This document shows, in pieces, positions 18,289-29,619 of a stretch of 64,000 nucleotides of DNA. This DNA comes from Methanofervidicoccus sp. A16 (lineage in GTDB: Archaea; AGJL01; Methanococci; Methanococcales; Methanococcaceae), in assembly GCF_003351865.1 (NCBI RefSeq), contig NZ_CP022242.1, positions 806,001-870,000 of the forward strand, in the 5' to 3' direction. The notes under the pieces were generated by a model. The model saw only the letters and a list, made by a program, of their open reading frames with translations, made no database searches and was not told the DNA's origin. The first letter of the stretch is position 1. Each line of letters opens with the position of its first letter. The position numbers were made by a program, and so were the translations under genes.

Positions 18289-19950
18289 CTAAAACTTCAA
18301 TATTGCCCCTTCATCTGCCGAGGTAACTAATCTGGAATACCTTGCCAAGTATCCTTTTTTAACCTTAGGTTCCGGCCTCTTCCACTTTGAGAATCTCTCC
18401 CTTATCTCCTCCTCAGATAACTTCAACTGGAGACTCTTCCCTATCATATCTATGGATATAATATCTCCATCCTCTACAATAGCAATAGGACCTCCAGCCA
18501 TTGCCTCTGGAGATACATGACCTATACAAGGGCCTCTACTACCTCCACTGAACCTACCGTCTGTAATAAGGGCAACTTTATCATCTAGCCCCATACCACA
18601 TATTGCAGATGTTGGAGCCAACATCTCCTTCATCCCAGGACCCCCTGCAGGGCCCTCGTATCTTATAACTATTATATCACCTGCCTCAATCTCCCCTCCA
18701 AGTATAGCCTCTAAGGCCTCCTCCTCAGAGTTAAATACCCTTGCAGGTCCCTCATGTTGATACATCTTTGGATCCACTGCACTGATCTTAACTACAGCAC
18801 CCCTTGGGGCGAGATTTCCCCGTAATATCCTTAAACCTGCCTCCTTATGCACAGGTTTATCAATAGGTCTTATTACCCTATGATCTATATACTTAACCTC
18901 CCTTATGATCTCCTTTATAGTCTTCCCACTTACAGTTTTAGCATCCCTTATCTTATCCTCAAGTACCTTCAAGACTGCAGGAATACCTCCAGCCCTGTGT
19001 AGATCCAACATAAAATGCTCTCCATTGGGCCTAATAGAGGCTATATGAGGCACTTCCTCACTTAGCCTGTCGAAGTCATCTAAGGTTATAAGACCTCTCT
19101 CCATCTCACTTGCAATTGCAGGGATATGTAGAGTTGTATTTGTGGAACCTCCCAGTGCCAGATCTACAAGTATGGCGTTCTCAAAGGATTCCTTTGTTAG
19201 GATATCTGTAGGTTTTATATTTTTCCTCACTAAATCTACCACCACTTCTCCACTTCTCTTACATATCCTTACTTTCTGGGCATCTACCGCATGGGTTGTG
19301 GCACACATGGGCAGAGATAACCCCAACGCCTCAGTTATACATGCCATAGTATTGGCAGTAAATAATCCTGCACAACTCCCAGGTCCAGGGCAGGCATGAT
19401 CTTCTATCTCTTTTAACTCCTTTTCATCTATCTTTCCAGCTTTATAAGCCCCTACACCTTCAAATACACTTATTAAATCGTATCTCTTTCCATGGATCTC
19501 TCCAGGGAGCATAGGACCTCCAGTAACAACTACAAAAGGAATATTCAACCTCAATGCTCCCATTATCATACCAGGCACTATCTTATCACAGGATGGAAGG
19601 AGCACCAACCCATCGAAACCATGGGCTTTAGCCATACTCTCTACAGTATCTGCTATAATCTCCCTTGAAGGTAGAGAGTATCTCATACCCTCATGTCCCA
19701 TGGCAATACCGTCACAGATAGCCATGGTGTTGAACTCAAAGGCAGTACCTCCATTTGCATATATACCTTTCTTAACAGCATCTGCAAGAGTTCTCAAGTG
19801 TATATGGCCAGGCACAACCTCTGTATAACTGTTGACCACTCCGATAAAGGGTCTGTTTATCTCCTCATCTGTATAGCCACAAGCCTTTAGTAAACTTCTA
19901 TGAGGTGCTCTGTTTATTCCCTTTTTCACACTATTGCTTATCAATACCAT
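18289..19950 (-). CDS. ilvD: Dihydroxy-acid dehydratase
   Basis: 553 residues, full family length. It catalyses the last common step of valine and isoleucine synthesis, dehydrating 2,3-dihydroxy acids, with an iron-sulfur cluster. Cluster cysteines lie in [29 protein letters not shown] and [18 protein letters not shown]. The C-terminal domain has [23 protein letters not shown] 19950 overlaps a GGTGAT; GTG 19953 is equally possible. It cooperates with CimA (35.98 kb) in the citramalate route to isoleucine. Confidence 0.96.
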   Translation of the reverse strand: MVLISNSVKKGINRAPHRSLLKACGYTDEEINRPFIGVVNSYTEVVPGHIHLRTLADAVKKGIYANGGTAFEFNTMAICDGIAMGHEGMRYSLPSREIIADTVESMAKAHGFDGLVLLPSCDKIVPGMIMGALRLNIPFVVVTGGPMLPGEIHGKRYDLISVFEGVGAYKAGKIDEKELKEIEDHACPGPGSCAGLFTANTMACITEALGLSLPMCATTHAVDAQKVRICKRSGEVVVDLVRKNIKPTDILTKESFENAILVDLALGGSTNTTLHIPAIASEMERGLITLDDFDRLSEEVPHIASIRPNGEHFMLDLHRAGGIPAVLKVLEDKIRDAKTVSGKTIKEIIREVKYIDHRVIRPIDKPVHKEAGLRILRGNLAPRGAVVKISAVDPKMYQHEGPARVFNSEEEALEAILGGEIEAGDIIVIRYEGPAGGPGMKEMLAPTSAICGMGLDDKVALITDGRFSGGSRGPCIGHVSPEAMAGGPIAIVEDGDIISIDMIGKSLQLKLSEEEIRERFSKWKRPEPKVKKGYLARYSRLVTSADEGAILKF

Positions 19951-19953
19951 CAC

Positions 19954-20423
19954 CTGAAATAATCTTATTCTTAAAATAGAGGTTTAATATTATAAATATC
20001 TTATATAGTTAGGTTATAAAACAATTTCAAAACTTGTAATAAAAAACATGTGAAAATCTATTTTCTTTTTTCTAGTGTTTATGGTATTTCTACAGAGAAT
20101 CTTCATTTAATAGGCTGTATTAAAATTAAGAAGAAATTTAATTATTTATCGTTGTTGAGAAATATTTCTGAAAATATTTATTTTACCTCACTTCCTATCA
20201 AGATCATGATTAGAAAAATAATAAAAATAACGATATTTATAAAAATTAATAAATAAAAAGGGAGACAGATAACTTCTTAAAAAGAGAGATCGGTAAAATC
20301 CAGCCCTACTTTCCCAGTGTTTAGTGTAGTTTAAGATATTAGGATCAATTTTTATTATTTCACCTATAGTTTGTCCTTTATTACGATTTTAAATGTTCTT
20401 TATTATTTTTTATTTTTATTTAA
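19954..20423. other. Intergenic DNA with a solo F3-type core
   Basis: Upstream region of ilvD. At about 20285-20325 the sequence CCCTACTTTCCCAGTGTTTAG resembles the inner core of the F3 element and the reverse strand near 49215-49275. No complete terminal repeats surround it. A 68-codon frame at 20050 is judged non-coding. Confidence 0.4.
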
Positions 20424-21023
20424 ACCTTAATTCTCATTAAAGTAATGATTTAAATAATAAAAATAATAAAAAAGACTGGAAAAAACCTTAGTTCCCATCA
20501 GTAGTGATTAAAAGAACTATGAAAAAATGAAAAAATAATAATAATTGTTATAATAAAAATCATGATTAAAATAATCAGTATAAAATCTATATAAAAATAA
20601 AAACTATTAAATACCCTTAGGATCTTTCCGAATCTTTAGATAATATTATGAGATCTTACTCTGAATCCCTGTATTAGATAGTATTCGGAGGGTTATTCTC
20701 CTTCAATCTTCTTTTTAAAATACTATATCTGAGATAATAGAAGTTTCTGTTTTTTAAACATTTTCTTTATTTTTTATTTTTATTAATCTATTATTTTTTA
20801 TAATTATTTTTATTATTCTTTAAACTACTCTTTTGATGGGAATTAGGGTTACTTTTAATAAAAATTAATAATAGTTAGCCTGTTAGAAAGGATCCACTCC
20901 ACTTCTATAGTATCTTAGAGCATTCCAGAAGAGACTATTTATCTCTCTTATTAATACCTTCTTTTTATACGTTTATTATAATTATTGTTATTTTTATTAG
21001 AATTTTTTAATGGGAATTAAGGT
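20424..21023 (+). repeat. F2 repeat element interrupted by an F1 element
   Basis: The left F2 end ACCTTAATTCTCATTAAAG is at 20424, the F2 core (GGATCCACTCCACTTCTATAG, then TATCTTAGAGCATTCCAG) is at about 20890-20935, and the right end TTTTAATGGGAATTAAGGT stops at 21023. Removing the inner F1 copy (20485-20849) leaves about 235 bp, the F2 size. About 25 bp of F2 present in other copies is missing at the junction. Confidence 0.72.
20485..20849 (+). repeat. F1 repeat element nested in F2, 365 bp
   Basis: Ends ACCTTAGTTCCCATCA and TTGATGGGAATTAGGGT. The core has GGATCTTTCCGAATC, TCTTACTCTGAATCCC and ATTCGGAGGGTTATTCTCC. In this copy the hairpin arms differ from other copies by a change that still allows a G-T pair. 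Its left junction (GACTGGAAAA then ACC) matches the junction near 53766, where the same arrangement occurs inverted. Confidence 0.75.
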
Positions 21024-21330
21024 AATATAATAAAAAATAAAAAAGATATATTCCAAAAAACAACCAATAGGAGAGACAGAGATCTTATATTAACTATTAA
21101 CTTTATATCCCTTGAAGTATTTCCTAAGCCACTAGAATAAGAATCTATTTTTTCTCTTTTCTATATTTAGAAGTTGTTAGAAAATAAGAGATTTATTTTT
21201 TAGTTTTAAAGGGTTTAACTATATTTATTATAATTATTTATTTTTTTATTGGGATTTTTTAATAAAAATTAGGGTTATTATATAATGATTATTATTTATT
21301 TCTATTATTATCAATAACTATGGTGAAAAG
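21024..21330. other. hisA upstream region
   Basis: AT-rich DNA. A weak terminal-repeat-like AATAAAAATTAGGGT at about 21262-21276 may be a decayed element end. The hisA ribosome binding site GGTGA is at 21321-21325. Confidence 0.35.
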
Positions 21331-22053
21331 ATGATAGTTATTCCAGCGGTAGATATTAAAGATAGGAAATGTGTTCAACTTGTACAGGGCGATCCAGAGA
21401 GGAAACTTGTAGAACTGGAAGATCCCTTGAAGGTGGCGGAGAGATGGGTAGATGAAGGGGCAGAGATGCTTCATGTGGTGGATTTAGATAGGGCTATATA
21501 TCAAAAGAATACCAACGTAGATATAGTTAAAAATATAGTAAGTACCTTAGAGGTACCTGTGCAGGTAGGAGGTGGTATAAGGACTGTAGAAGATGGGATA
21601 GATCTTATAGATGCTGGGGCTTATAGGGTTATCTTAGGCACTTCTGCAGTTAAGGATCCAGGGATCGTGGAGAAACTCTCTAAGGAGGTAGGTAAGGAGA
21701 GAGTGATGGTTGCTCTGGATTCCAAGGGGGGAAAAGTAGTTATAAGGGGATGGAGAGAGAGAACTGAGCACTCTCCAGTAGATATTGGTAAGACTCTGGA
21801 GGAGAAGGGGGCAGGAAGTATTCTATTTACAAATGTAGATGTGGAGGGATTACTTAGAGGGGTAGAAATCGACACTGTTAAGATCTTGGTAAAGGAATTA
21901 AATATTCCAGTTGTGGCGTCTGGTGGTGTTAGTACCTATGAGGATATCCTTAAACTGAAGGAAACTGGGGTTGAGGGGGTAGTTATAGGATCTGCACTCT
22001 ATAAAAATTTACTGGATCTTAGGAAGTGTATTGAGATATCTAAAGGTGATTAA
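21331..22053 (+). CDS. hisA: ProFAR isomerase, histidine biosynthesis
   Basis: 240 residues, a TIM barrel that isomerises ProFAR to PRFAR in histidine synthesis. Both catalytic aspartates are visible, D8 in [10 protein letters not shown] and D130 in VALDSKGG. The two phosphate-binding motifs VGGGIRT and ASGGVST are present in the two half-barrels. ATG 21331 follows GGTGA. The stop codon abuts the start of the following sugar/nucleoside kinase, so the two genes are probably cotranscribed. hisG lies 36 kb away. Confidence 0.95.
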   Translation: MIVIPAVDIKDRKCVQLVQGDPERKLVELEDPLKVAERWVDEGAEMLHVVDLDRAIYQKNTNVDIVKNIVSTLEVPVQVGGGIRTVEDGIDLIDAGAYRVILGTSAVKDPGIVEKLSKEVGKERVMVALDSKGGKVVIRGWRERTEHSPVDIGKTLEEKGAGSILFTNVDVEGLLRGVEIDTVKILVKELNIPVVASGGVSTYEDILKLKETGVEGVVIGSALYKNLLDLRKCIEISKGD

Positions 22054-22986
22054 ATGAACTCTGAGGATAATAAAAAGATAATTGCAGTTGGGCATATAGC
22101 CCTTGACTATATCTTCAACGTTGAAAAATTCCCTGAACCTAATACATCTATTCAAATACCCTCTGTTAAGAGATACTACGGAGGTGCTGCCTGTAACGTG
22201 GCTGTGGCAGTTGCTAAGTTGGGACTTCGTTCTGGTATAGTCTCCTGTGTAGGATACGACTTTATAAACAGTAACTATAGTTCCTATCTAAAAAATCTCA
22301 ATATAGACGTTTCTAATATATACCACTCAGATGAGGAGGAGACTCCAAAGGCTTGGATATTTACAGATCCAAAGAACAACCAGATAACTTTTTTCCTCTG
22401 GGGTGCAGCTAAACACTACAAGGAGTTGAAACCTCCAACATTTGACGGAGATATAGTACATTTAGCCACTGGTGATCCAGATTTCAATGTAAAATGTGTC
22501 GATGCTGCAAAGAAGGAAGATAAGATAGTATCCTTCGATCCTGGACAGGATCTACCTCTTTATTCCAAGGAGAACATGGAGTATATCATAGATAATGGGG
22601 ACTTTGTATTTATGAACGTCCATGAATACAGGAGAGCCCTTAAACTGTTGAAAATAGATGAGGAGGACTTCAGAAAGAGGGTACCTATCTTGGTGGTAAC
22701 CTTTGGAGAGAAAGGAAGTGTTATATACATCAAGGATAAAGAGATAAAGATACCTTCCATACCTACAAAGGTTGAGGATCCCACTGGTGCAGGAGATGGC
22801 TACAGGGCTGGATTTCTAACTGCCTATCTAAAGGGCTACGATCTCAAGGATTGTGGACTTATAGCCTCTGCAGTGGCCTCCTTTGTAGTTGAGAAAAGAG
22901 GATGTCAGACAAATCTACCTACCTGGGAGGATGTTATAAAGAGGTTGAAAGGGAGAGGATACACTATTGAAGAGGTTAAGAGTTAA
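22054..22986 (+). CDS. PfkB-family nucleoside/sugar kinase
   Basis: 310 residues. It is a ribokinase-family enzyme, similar as far as I can judge to the Methanocaldococcus nucleoside kinase MJ0406, which phosphorylates nucleosides such as inosine, guanosine and cytidine. The N-terminal GG motif is YYGGAACNVAVAVAKLG and the C-terminal PfkB signature is DPTGAGDGYRAGF, with catalytic Asp at about residue 248. The start directly follows the hisA stop. The last four bases overlap the end of the convergent AcnX-type gene. Confidence 0.85.
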   Translation: MNSEDNKKIIAVGHIALDYIFNVEKFPEPNTSIQIPSVKRYYGGAACNVAVAVAKLGLRSGIVSCVGYDFINSNYSSYLKNLNIDVSNIYHSDEEETPKAWIFTDPKNNQITFFLWGAAKHYKELKPPTFDGDIVHLATGDPDFNVKCVDAAKKEDKIVSFDPGQDLPLYSKENMEYIIDNGDFVFMNVHEYRRALKLLKIDEEDFRKRVPILVVTFGEKGSVIYIKDKEIKIPSIPTKVEDPTGAGDGYRAGFLTAYLKGYDLKDCGLIASAVASFVVEKRGCQTNLPTWEDVIKRLKGRGYTIEEVKS

Positions 22987-23384
22987 TCTCTTTTGTATAT
23001 CTTAACTATCCCTTTATCTCCATCTAAAACTACCCAGTCTCCAGTCTCTATCTTAGAGATATCTATATTATCCACTAATGGAATCCTCCCTAGTATTGCT
23101 CCAGTGGCTACTATAGGTTCACACTCCCTATTTACTATTCCCTTCAATATACCTTTCCTTCCAAGGGCGTATATAACGTAGGACCCTACAGTACTCCCTT
23201 TACCTGTTGGAAAAACAAGTATTCTATCTTTTATACTTTTGCCGTATATATCACTCTCCCTATCAACTACTATACCCTCTTTATTTACCCCCCCTAGGAA
23301 AGATATAGGTTTATGGGATACCAACGCCTCACCTTCAACTATACCCTTTGATATGGATCTTCCCTTTATCTCAATGTATTCCAT
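22983..23384 (-). CDS. Phosphomevalonate dehydratase small subunit (AcnX swivel, DUF126)
   Basis: 133 residues with the aconitase-X swivelling-domain signature: GRSISKGIVEGEALVS, SFLGGVNKEGIV, LVFPTGKGSTVGSYVIY and EPIVATGAILGRIPLVD. In archaea the small and large AcnX subunits form phosphomevalonate dehydratase of the modified mevalonate pathway, which supplies isoprenoids for lipids. The large subunit is not in this window. The gene converges on the kinase with a four-base overlap. Confidence 0.85.
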   Translation of the reverse strand: MEYIEIKGRSISKGIVEGEALVSHKPISFLGGVNKEGIVVDRESDIYGKSIKDRILVFPTGKGSTVGSYVIYALGRKGILKGIVNRECEPIVATGAILGRIPLVDNIDISKIETGDWVVLDGDKGIVKIYKRD

Positions 23385-23668
23385 AGTCTCACATTTTTTA
23401 TTTGATGTCCATATCTACTAAACGATAACTATTGAGAGTTCCAATTTCATAAAAACTCCTATTAAATCCTCATAAAATAGTTTAATATATTTAATGAGAA
23501 TTATGTTAATTTCTTTATTTTTAACTACAGGTATTAAGATATACACCTATAGTTTCTATTAGAGAAATCCTGATTTAAAGATTTTAATAATAATACTATT
23601 ATATGAGGTAAACAAAATTTGTTTTATACTACACAACAACTATGAAGGGTCTCGATAGATAATAAAAA

Positions 23669-23953
23669 ACCTTAGTTCCCATCAGTAGTGATTAAAAGAA
23701 CAGTGAAAATAATCTATATATAAATTATTAAATACTCTTAAGATCTTTCTGAACACATAGGTAAGATAAGGGATCATATTCTGATATCCACTATATTAGA
23801 AGGTATTCAGAGGATCATCAATCTTCTTTTTAAAATTTTTTGTATCTGGGATAATAGAAGTTTTTTATTTTTAATTTTTTCTTATTTTTTTTATCTTATT
23901 ATTTTTATAATTCTTATTATTCTTTAAACTATTCTTTTGATGGGAACTAAGGT
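23669..23953 (+). repeat. F1 repeat element, 285 bp
   Basis: Left end ACCTTAGTTCCCATCAGTAG and right end TTTTGATGGGAACTAAGGT: the cleanest inverted pair in the window, 16 bases complementary (ACCTTAGTTCCCATCA against TGATGGGAACTAAGGT). The core GATCTTTCTGAACAC, TATTCTGATATCC and TATTCAGAGGATCATC is present. It is shorter than other copies because part of the AT-rich left arm is missing. Confidence 0.8.
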
Positions 23954-24011
23954 ATATAATAAATTTAAAAAATTTTTATTATTTTTATTCCAATAATATA
24001 AAATCCAAATG

Positions 24012-25013
24012 TTATATAACCTCACACTCTTTTAATATCTCCTCAGCCCTCTCCTTGGAAATGCCCTCCCTTAATATTGTATACCTTTTCCTAATATTGT
24101 GGGCTATCGTTAGCGCCTCAATAAGAATCTCCTCTTCAAAACCTAACTCCTTCCCAGTAGTAGGTGCTCCAACTTTTTTTAAAGATAGTTTGATATTCTC
24201 CATATCTTCATAGTTGAGATTGCCCTCTTTGTAGTGTAGATAGGAGGAAATAATAGTACCTACTCCACACTGTTCTCCGTGGAGGCTATCTATATCCAAA
24301 TCGTATTTTTTCTTTAAATAATCTAAGGCATGAGAAAATAGGTGTTCGCTTCCAGAGGCTGGCCTAGTGGAGCCTGCTATAGATATGGTAATTCCACTAC
24401 CTATAAGTGCCTTTACAAGTTTCTCTGGATACTGAGATAGATCAGTATCTCTCAATACGTAATCCATCAACTCCTCTGCAATAGTTTTTGAAAAGATGGC
24501 AGAACTCTCACTGTAGTTCTCCCCTATCTCTCTATGGGCAAGTTTCCAATCTAACACCGCAGTTATATTAGATATCATATCTCCAAAGCCTGCACTTAAT
24601 AGTCTCTTGGGAGATTTTCTTATGATATCCAAATCTACAACTACAGCTATTGGAGGATCCACCAAAATAGAGGGTTGTTCTAGAGAAACCACAGGTGATG
24701 CTATACCATCATTTGATGCTGTAGTAGGCATAGATATAAATGGAATTCCTGAACAGTATGCCATATATTTACCTATATCTATGGATTTTCCACCACCTAC
24801 TCCTATTATAGAGTCGTATCCCTTTGTGATATTCTCGATATTCTTATCTTCCAGATCTATATCACTGTAGTAGATATAATCGAAATCTGGGGCGTATTTT
24901 TTAGTTCTTTTACCTGCAACAACTAAGGGGTTTTTTAGATTAAGTTTCGAAAGAATTTTATATAGGGCATCCCTACCTTCATCTACTGCTATATACCTTG
25001 GTATTGTGATCAT
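24012..25013 (-). CDS. egsA: sn-Glycerol-1-phosphate dehydrogenase
   Basis: 333 residues. It reduces dihydroxyacetone phosphate to sn-glycerol-1-phosphate, setting the stereochemistry of archaeal lipids. The NAD(P)-binding motif [18 protein letters not shown] and the metal-binding region [16 protein letters not shown] with [12 protein letters not shown] are present. It starts 15 bases after a phosphodiesterase gene in the same orientation. The lipid enzyme DGGGP synthase is at 50.3 kb. Confidence 0.95.
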   Translation of the reverse strand: MITIPRYIAVDEGRDALYKILSKLNLKNPLVVAGKRTKKYAPDFDYIYYSDIDLEDKNIENITKGYDSIIGVGGGKSIDIGKYMAYCSGIPFISMPTTASNDGIASPVVSLEQPSILVDPPIAVVVDLDIIRKSPKRLLSAGFGDMISNITAVLDWKLAHREIGENYSESSAIFSKTIAEELMDYVLRDTDLSQYPEKLVKALIGSGITISIAGSTRPASGSEHLFSHALDYLKKKYDLDIDSLHGEQCGVGTIISSYLHYKEGNLNYEDMENIKLSLKKVGAPTTGKELGFEEEILIEALTIAHNIRKRYTILREGISKERAEEILKECEVI

Positions 25014-25028
25014 CTTTTCACATCGTCG

Positions 25029-25532
25029 TTATTTTAAAGGTATTAAAGTAGGTTTTATAATATTATCCTCAATTTCAACCTTCATTATACTCTTTCCAAA
25101 CCCTCTTGGCACTGTAGGGCTTCCAGGATTTAATAGGAGAATTTTTTTATTTAACTCTTCAATGTCGATCTTTTTAATAAGAGGTACATGGGTATGTCCA
25201 GAAATTAGAACATCTAAATTTTTCTCTAAGGAGTAGTACTTCATTTTCAATATATCTCCCCTTGGATATATAATGTCTCCATGTATAACCCCTATATTGA
25301 AACCTCCAATGTTTAAAGTTATTTCCCTTGGAAGATCGAGATAATCCATATTACCTCTTACAGCGACAGTTTTACAGATATCCCTTAAATCCTCCAATAC
25401 ACACTCCGATGTTATATCCCCACAGTGAATAATGAGATCTACATCTGAAAAATGTTGAAATACCTCTTCAGGCACCTTATCTGCCCTGTCATATACATGG
25501 GTATCAGAGATGATCCCTAAGATCAACTTCAT
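25029..25532 (-). CDS. MJ0936-type metallophosphodiesterase (YfcE/DUF2062-like fold)
   Basis: 167 residues, a small calcineurin-like phosphoesterase. Metal ligands are visible in the motifs GIISDTHVYD, IHCGDIT, VRGNMD, VIHGDI and SGHTHVP. The Methanocaldococcus homologue hydrolyses phosphodiesters with nickel or manganese in vitro; its natural substrate is not known. ATG 25532 and GTG 25535 are both possible starts behind AGGTGAT. It is upstream of egsA and probably cotranscribed. Confidence 0.88.
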   Translation of the reverse strand: MKLILGIISDTHVYDRADKVPEEVFQHFSDVDLIIHCGDITSECVLEDLRDICKTVAVRGNMDYLDLPREITLNIGGFNIGVIHGDIIYPRGDILKMKYYSLEKNLDVLISGHTHVPLIKKIDIEELNKKILLLNPGSPTVPRGFGKSIMKVEIEDNIIKPTLIPLK

Positions 25533-25873
25533 CACCTATTTTTTACTTTAAAATGTTTTAAACTCTTTAAATTAAAATAATAATAAATTAAAATAATAGT
25601 TAAAAATTATTAATAAAAATAGATAAAAAATATTAAACCATTTAACTCTATCTACTCCTTAAGAAGTTCCCTAAATCCTGGGAGAGGATGAGAGAGTTCC
25701 CGGGGAATTAAGGGCATCCAACGGTTGTAATATGTATAAGTTTACAGTAATTTTTACCTTATACTATCTAGATAATATAAACATAAAAAATAAATAATAA
25801 ATAAATTGGGGTTGATAATTATTAAATGTCTGAGGTAGTAAAATTATTTACAATGATAAAAGGAGCAGGTAGT

Positions 25874-26376
25874 ATGCCTTTACTAAATAAAAATATTGTA
25901 ATTTTATGTTTGTTTCTTTTACTACTAAATGGAGTATTTGCTGAAAATGTTGAATATAATTTTGGATATATAAAGATTAACCGTACAAAAACCACTGAGA
26001 TTTGCAATTTTTTTATTGATAAGATGGAGAACTGTATCTACATACTTACATTTGAACACTATGGAAATATAAACGAGAGTATGAAAGTTGAGATCTATCT
26101 AATGAGAACTTAATATATATCATTGATGATTCCAACGACGGTTCTTCTAGATATAAAAAGAATGTTGGTATAGATATTACAAGTTATTTAGAAAATGGGA
26201 GTAATACCCTAATGGTAGAGGGGAAAAATTTAGATAAAAGAAGATATTATGTTTTAAATAAAAACCTCTATTATATGTAATCCCTCTACTACAGTTAAAG
26301 TACCTGTGTCTATTCCTCAAGTAATATTATCTTCAATAATGACAATATTTATCAGTTTGGAATATTTAACAAATAA
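25874..26376 (+). pseudogene. Decayed gene for a small secreted protein
   Basis: ATG 25874 follows AAAAGGAGCAGGTAGT and encodes a signal peptide (MPLLNKNIVILCLFLLLLNG, cut near VFA). A beta-rich stretch runs to 26113. The coding pattern then continues one frame over (NENLIYIIDDSNDGSSRYK, then DITSYLENGSNTLMVEG) to 26280, and seems to continue again in another frame (CNPSTTVKVPVSIPQ, then NNDNIYQFGIFNK) to 26376. At least two single-base losses would be needed. It resembles extracellular beta-sandwich proteins of methanococci, but I do not recognise the family. Confidence 0.5.
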
Positions 26377-26427
26377 CTATCGAGAATCCCAATAAAAATC
26401 CTAATTTCTATCAAAATAGTAATTAAA

Positions 26428-26577
26428 ACCCTAGTTCCCATTAAGAGTGAGATTAATTAGAAGAATAATAAGAATAATAATGATAATAACAACAAAATGT
26501 AATAAAATTTTATCTGGGAATTGTATTATGATTATAATTATTATTTTTTAAATTATTCTTTTGGTGGGAATTAGGGT
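26428..26577 (+). repeat. Short element with F-type terminal inverted repeats, 150 bp
   Basis: Left end ACCCTAGTTCCCATTAAGAG and right end TCTTTTGGTGGGAATTAGGGT. The interior is AT-rich and has none of the F1, F2 or F3 cores, apart from CTGGGAATTGT. It may be an internally deleted derivative. It lies just downstream of the decayed secreted-protein gene. Confidence 0.55.
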
Positions 26578-26633
26578 TTTTTTATTAATTATTTTTTAAT
26601 TATCACTTTTATAGGAAGATATAATAAAACTCC

Positions 26634-26951
26634 CTACCTCTCCAGACTCTCATCTATCCAACTTAAGTAATCCTTAGAACCTAATACAATAGGCATAGCA
26701 ATAATCTCTGGCACCTCATAGGGATGGATCTCCTTTACCCTCTTTTCTAAACTTTCAAATTTATCCTTCCTTGTTTTGATAATGAGTAGATGCTCCTTAT
26801 CCTCTTCTATCCTTCCCTTCCAAAAATACACAGATTTGATCTCAGATGTGATATTTACACAGGCGGCAAGTTTTTCCTCAACAAGTGTATTTCCTATCTT
26901 CTCTCCAACTTCCAAGTTTGGGACAGTTATAAAGACAACAATATACTCCAT
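26634..26951 (-). CDS. cutA: CutA1 divalent-cation tolerance family protein
   Basis: 105 residues. CutA1 is a small, very stable trimer of ferredoxin-like folds; it binds divalent metals, but its role in archaea is unsettled. The signature VNITSEIKSVYFWKGRIEEDKEHLLIIKT and the C-terminal HPYEVPEIIAMPI segment are clear. The start follows GAGGGA. It is a single gene between repeats and the divergent aspartate kinase. Confidence 0.93.
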   Translation of the reverse strand: MEYIVVFITVPNLEVGEKIGNTLVEEKLAACVNITSEIKSVYFWKGRIEEDKEHLLIIKTRKDKFESLEKRVKEIHPYEVPEIIAMPIVLGSKDYLSWIDESLER

Positions 26952-27000
26952 ACTATCCCTCTTTTATCAACAACGATAAAGTTTTTAAATATTTTTATAA

Positions 27001-28440
<1,440 letters not shown>

Positions 28441-29011
28441 TGGAGATGAAAGGCTTTTTCCTACATATAGTCTCAGATATTTAGGATAATAATATTTTTT
28501 ATAAGAATACAAAATTTTTAGGTTATTTTTATAGCAATAGGAGAATTCTTTAAATTAATACGACCATTAAGAATCTTCAATAAAAAATAATAATTTTTAT
28601 AATTATTAATTAATTAAAAAATAATGAAAAATCTTGAAACTGTTGGTACCTAAAATATAAAATAAAAATAAAGACTCTTACTCCCTAGACTTTACCGAGC
28701 GCTAAGAAACTGTGTGGGATTTCTCTGTTAATCCTCTTCTTAAGATGTTTCTTACTCTTTTTTAATTTTTAAATTTTATTATTTACTTTTATTATATTTA
28801 TTTTAAAGTAATAATTAAATGTTAAATATTTATGTGTTTGATTCTAATAGTAAGGACTCTAAGTATATTTCAATCTCTTAAACTTTCCAATTTGTACCTT
28901 CTTACTCTAAAAGGGAGTTTTCTAAGTGTAAAACTCCACCAACGAAAGATCTTATCTTTTCATGTTTTTAGGAACGTCTCTTTTTATTTTTTTGTTTATT
29001 GGTTTTTTAAT
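28441..29011. other. Intergenic DNA with a solo F3-type core
   Basis: AT-rich gap between convergent lysC and tmk. On the minus strand at about 28695-28732 the sequence GATTAACAGAGAAATCCCAC and following GTTTCTTAGCGCTC resembles short motifs at 37523 and 50102 and the F3 core. A 110-codon frame at 28832 overlaps tmk and is judged non-coding. Confidence 0.4.
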
Positions 29012-29611
29012 TTATTGTTCTATTATTCCCCTCTCCTTCAAAACTCTCAATATCTCCCTGTGGGTTTCTTCAATAGATTTTTTAGTAGTATCTATAACAA
29101 TGTAGCCATATCTTGGCTTAAATATCTTGTTCTTTACAATATCCCAATACCTCTCCCTCACTAACCTTAGTGTATCTCGATTCTCAAATATCTCCTTTCT
29201 ATATTTCCCCAACCTTCTAAGGGCCTCTTCAACATCTACATCTAAATACACAAGGATGTCCGGTTTTATGGCGAATCTGTTAATACTTAGTATAAAATCT
29301 AAATCAACTCCCTGAATAGTTTGATACACTATAGAGGAATAAATATATCTATCTGAGACTACATGTCTATTCTCTAACTCCCTACTTATAGTAGATACAT
29401 GTTCCCTCCTATCTGCGGCAAAGAGTAAAGCCAGTGTTTCACTACTGTAGTCTATCTCTCCCCTAAGAACCCTTCTTATAAGTTTTCCAATCTCACCATC
29501 TGTTGGTTCATAGGTATAGTATCCATTGATACTCTCTGAGAGTTTCTTAGATTGCACCGTCTTACCACTGCCATCTATACCCTCAAATACTATAAACTTA
29601 TACTTTCCCAC
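29012..29611 (-). CDS. tmk: Thymidylate kinase
   Basis: 199 residues, phosphorylating dTMP to dTDP. The P-loop FEGIDGSGKT is at residues 9-18; the DRY-type motif appears as VVSDRYIYSSIVYQ; the LID region follows LVYLDVDVEEALRRLGK. The start is GTG 29611 with AGGTGG upstream. The gene begins eight bases after aroC on the same strand, so the two are cotranscribed. Confidence 0.94.
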   Translation of the reverse strand: MGKYKFIVFEGIDGSGKTVQSKKLSESINGYYTYEPTDGEIGKLIRRVLRGEIDYSSETLALLFAADRREHVSTISRELENRHVVSDRYIYSSIVYQTIQGVDLDFILSINRFAIKPDILVYLDVDVEEALRRLGKYRKEIFENRDTLRLVRERYWDIVKNKIFKPRYGYIVIDTTKKSIEETHREILRVLKERGIIEQ

Positions 29612-29619
29612 CTTTCCAC

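Noticed and set aside
28832-29164. 110-codon frame downstream of lysC
   Set aside because: Overlaps the well-supported tmk gene on the other strand, and its composition is not protein-like.
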